Assembly (NCBI RefSeq): GCF_003020115.1
Contig: NZ_PYFX01000002.1
Coordinates: 248,001 to 312,000, forward strand
Length of the DNA: 64,000 nt
Source: Bradyrhizobium sp. MOS002
Lineage (GTDB): Bacteria; Pseudomonadota; Alphaproteobacteria; Rhizobiales; Xanthobacteraceae
Reading direction: 5' to 3'
A program made the translations under genes and the position numbers. Positions within the stretch are counted from its first letter, which is position 1, and each line of letters starts with the position of its first letter. Under the pieces are notes generated by a model. That model had not been told where the DNA came from. It worked only from the letters and a program-made list of their open reading frames with translations, and did no database searches. Shown here in pieces: positions 63,132 through 64,000 of the stretch.

Positions 63132-64000
63132 GCACCGAGCCCGCATTGATGACGCTCATCGAGGTCGCGCGCGCGATTGCGATGAAGCAGGTGTCCTCGC
63201 ATGAGGTGACGCGCGCGCTGCTGCATCGCATCGCGCAGTGGCAGCCGCATCTCAACGCCTTCATGTCGATCGAAGCCGAGGCGGCGCTGAAGGCCGCCGA
63301 TGCCGCCGACGCCGAACTCGCCAAGGGCGAAGTGCACGGTCCGTTGCACGGCGTGCCGCTCGCGCACAAGGACATGTACTACGACGCAGGCCACGTCGCG
63401 ACCTGCGGCTCTTTGATCCGCCGCGATTTCGTTCCGACAGTGACCTCCACCGCCTTGCAGCGGCTGAAGGACGCCGGCCAGGTTCGCCTCGGCACGTTGC
63501 ATCTGGCCGAATTCGCCTATGGCCCGACCGGCCATAACGCCCATTACGGTCCGGTTCGCAATCCCTGGAACGTCGCGCACATCACCGGCGGCTCGTCGTC
63601 GGGCTCGGGCTCGGCGGTCGCGGCGCGATTGACCTATGCCGCACTCGGCTCCGACACCGGCGGCTCGATCCGCATGCCCGCGCATTTCTGCGGCGTGACC
63701 GGATTGAAGACCACGGTCGGCCGGGTCAGCCGCGCCGGCGCGATGCCGCTGTCGCAGTCGCTCGACACGGTCGGCCCGCTTGCCCGCACCGCCGAGGATT
63801 GCGCGCTACTGCTGGCGCTGATGGCCGGCCCTGATCCCGAGGATTCGACCGCGAGCCACGAGCCGCTGTCTGACTATGTCGGCGCGACCAAGGGCTCGCT
63901 GAACGGCCTCAAGATCGGCGTGCCTTCGTCTTTCTATGTGGACGATCTCGACGGCGAGGTCGCGCGCGTGCTGGACGAGACCATCGCGGTGCTCAAGCGT
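63128..64000 (+). CDS. Amidase-signature-family hydrolase (cut by right edge)
   Basis: 291 codons are visible of an expected 450-480. The catalytic Ser-cisSer-Lys triad is present: Lys81 in PLAHKDMYY, a serine of GGSSSGSG (154-161) and Ser180 in GSDTGGSIRMPA. It hydrolyses an amide; with an AtzG-like partner it is closest in layout to AtzE (1-carboxybiuret hydrolase) or to GatA-type proteins. Being last in a transporter operon, it probably acts on the imported compound. The 3' part lies outside the window. Confidence 0.93.
   Translation, partial: MSTEPALMTLIEVARAIAMKQVSSHEVTRALLHRIAQWQPHLNAFMSIEAEAALKAADAADAELAKGEVHGPLHGVPLAHKDMYYDAGHVATCGSLIRRDFVPTVTSTALQRLKDAGQVRLGTLHLAEFAYGPTGHNAHYGPVRNPWNVAHITGGSSSGSGSAVAARLTYAALGSDTGGSIRMPAHFCGVTGLKTTVGRVSRAGAMPLSQSLDTVGPLARTAEDCALLLALMAGPDPEDSTASHEPLSDYVGATKGSLNGLKIGVPSSFYVDDLDGEVARVLDETIAVLKR

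Overview
The window looks like chromosomal DNA of a Bradyrhizobium-type alphaproteobacterium. The evidence is high GC, GC-rich third codon positions, a HemA of the rhizobial 409-residue type, a methanethiol methyltransferase next to an Irr-like regulator, FixK/FNR-type boxes, an Omp25-like surface protein, many peptide and branched-chain ABC transporters, and intergenic palindromic repeats of the kind I associate with Bradyrhizobium. This is judged by eye and memory, not by a search. I see no rRNA, tRNA, IS transposase, phage or CRISPR.

Layout. 1-2.6 kb: an MHS-family transporter (cut by the left edge) and a LuxR-type response regulator. 2.6-3.6 kb: non-coding repeat DNA, including a long hairpin-rich element. 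3.6-8.8 kb: a winged-helix/ATPase/TPR regulator divergent from an ohr, epoxide hydrolase and cytochrome P460 operon. 8.8-15.1 kb: a symporter-sensor hybrid histidine kinase, hemA with a FixK box, and an MBL hydrolase. 15.2-20.8 kb: a chemoreceptor, an outer-membrane protein, and a locus of tiny genes (two secreted paralogues flanking a coupled minus-strand pair). 20.8-26 kb: a peptide ABC operon. 26-31.8 kb: an Irr-like Fur protein with a FixK box, mddA, a GFA protein and two paralogous winged-helix/TolB-like/TPR regulators. 32-41 kb: metabolic genes (lyase family, M29 aminopeptidase, cupin, amidohydrolase, MBL) and a two-gene ABC exporter. 41.3-48.2 kb: a livHMGF, acyl-CoA ligase and binding-protein cluster. 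48.4-56 kb: a large VCBS/RTX surface protein with a disordered 5' junction, and a CHASE2 adenylate cyclase. 56-64 kb: two divergent oligopeptide-type binding proteins, permeases, one ATPase, an AtzG-like small protein and an amidase that runs off the right edge.

Themes. Oxygen and iron/heme control is suggested by perfect TTGAT-N4-ATCAA boxes upstream of hemA and of the Irr-like gene. Regulator-target pairs are suggested by tandem direct repeats in two divergent promoters. Hairpin repeats lie directly behind three ABC binding-protein genes, as REP elements do in malE-malF of E. coli. The most unusual signals are a six-unit 18-bp repeat at the end of livF in which every unit carries an in-frame stop codon, and a patchwork of apparent gene fragments at 48.96-49.18 kb in front of the VCBS/RTX gene.
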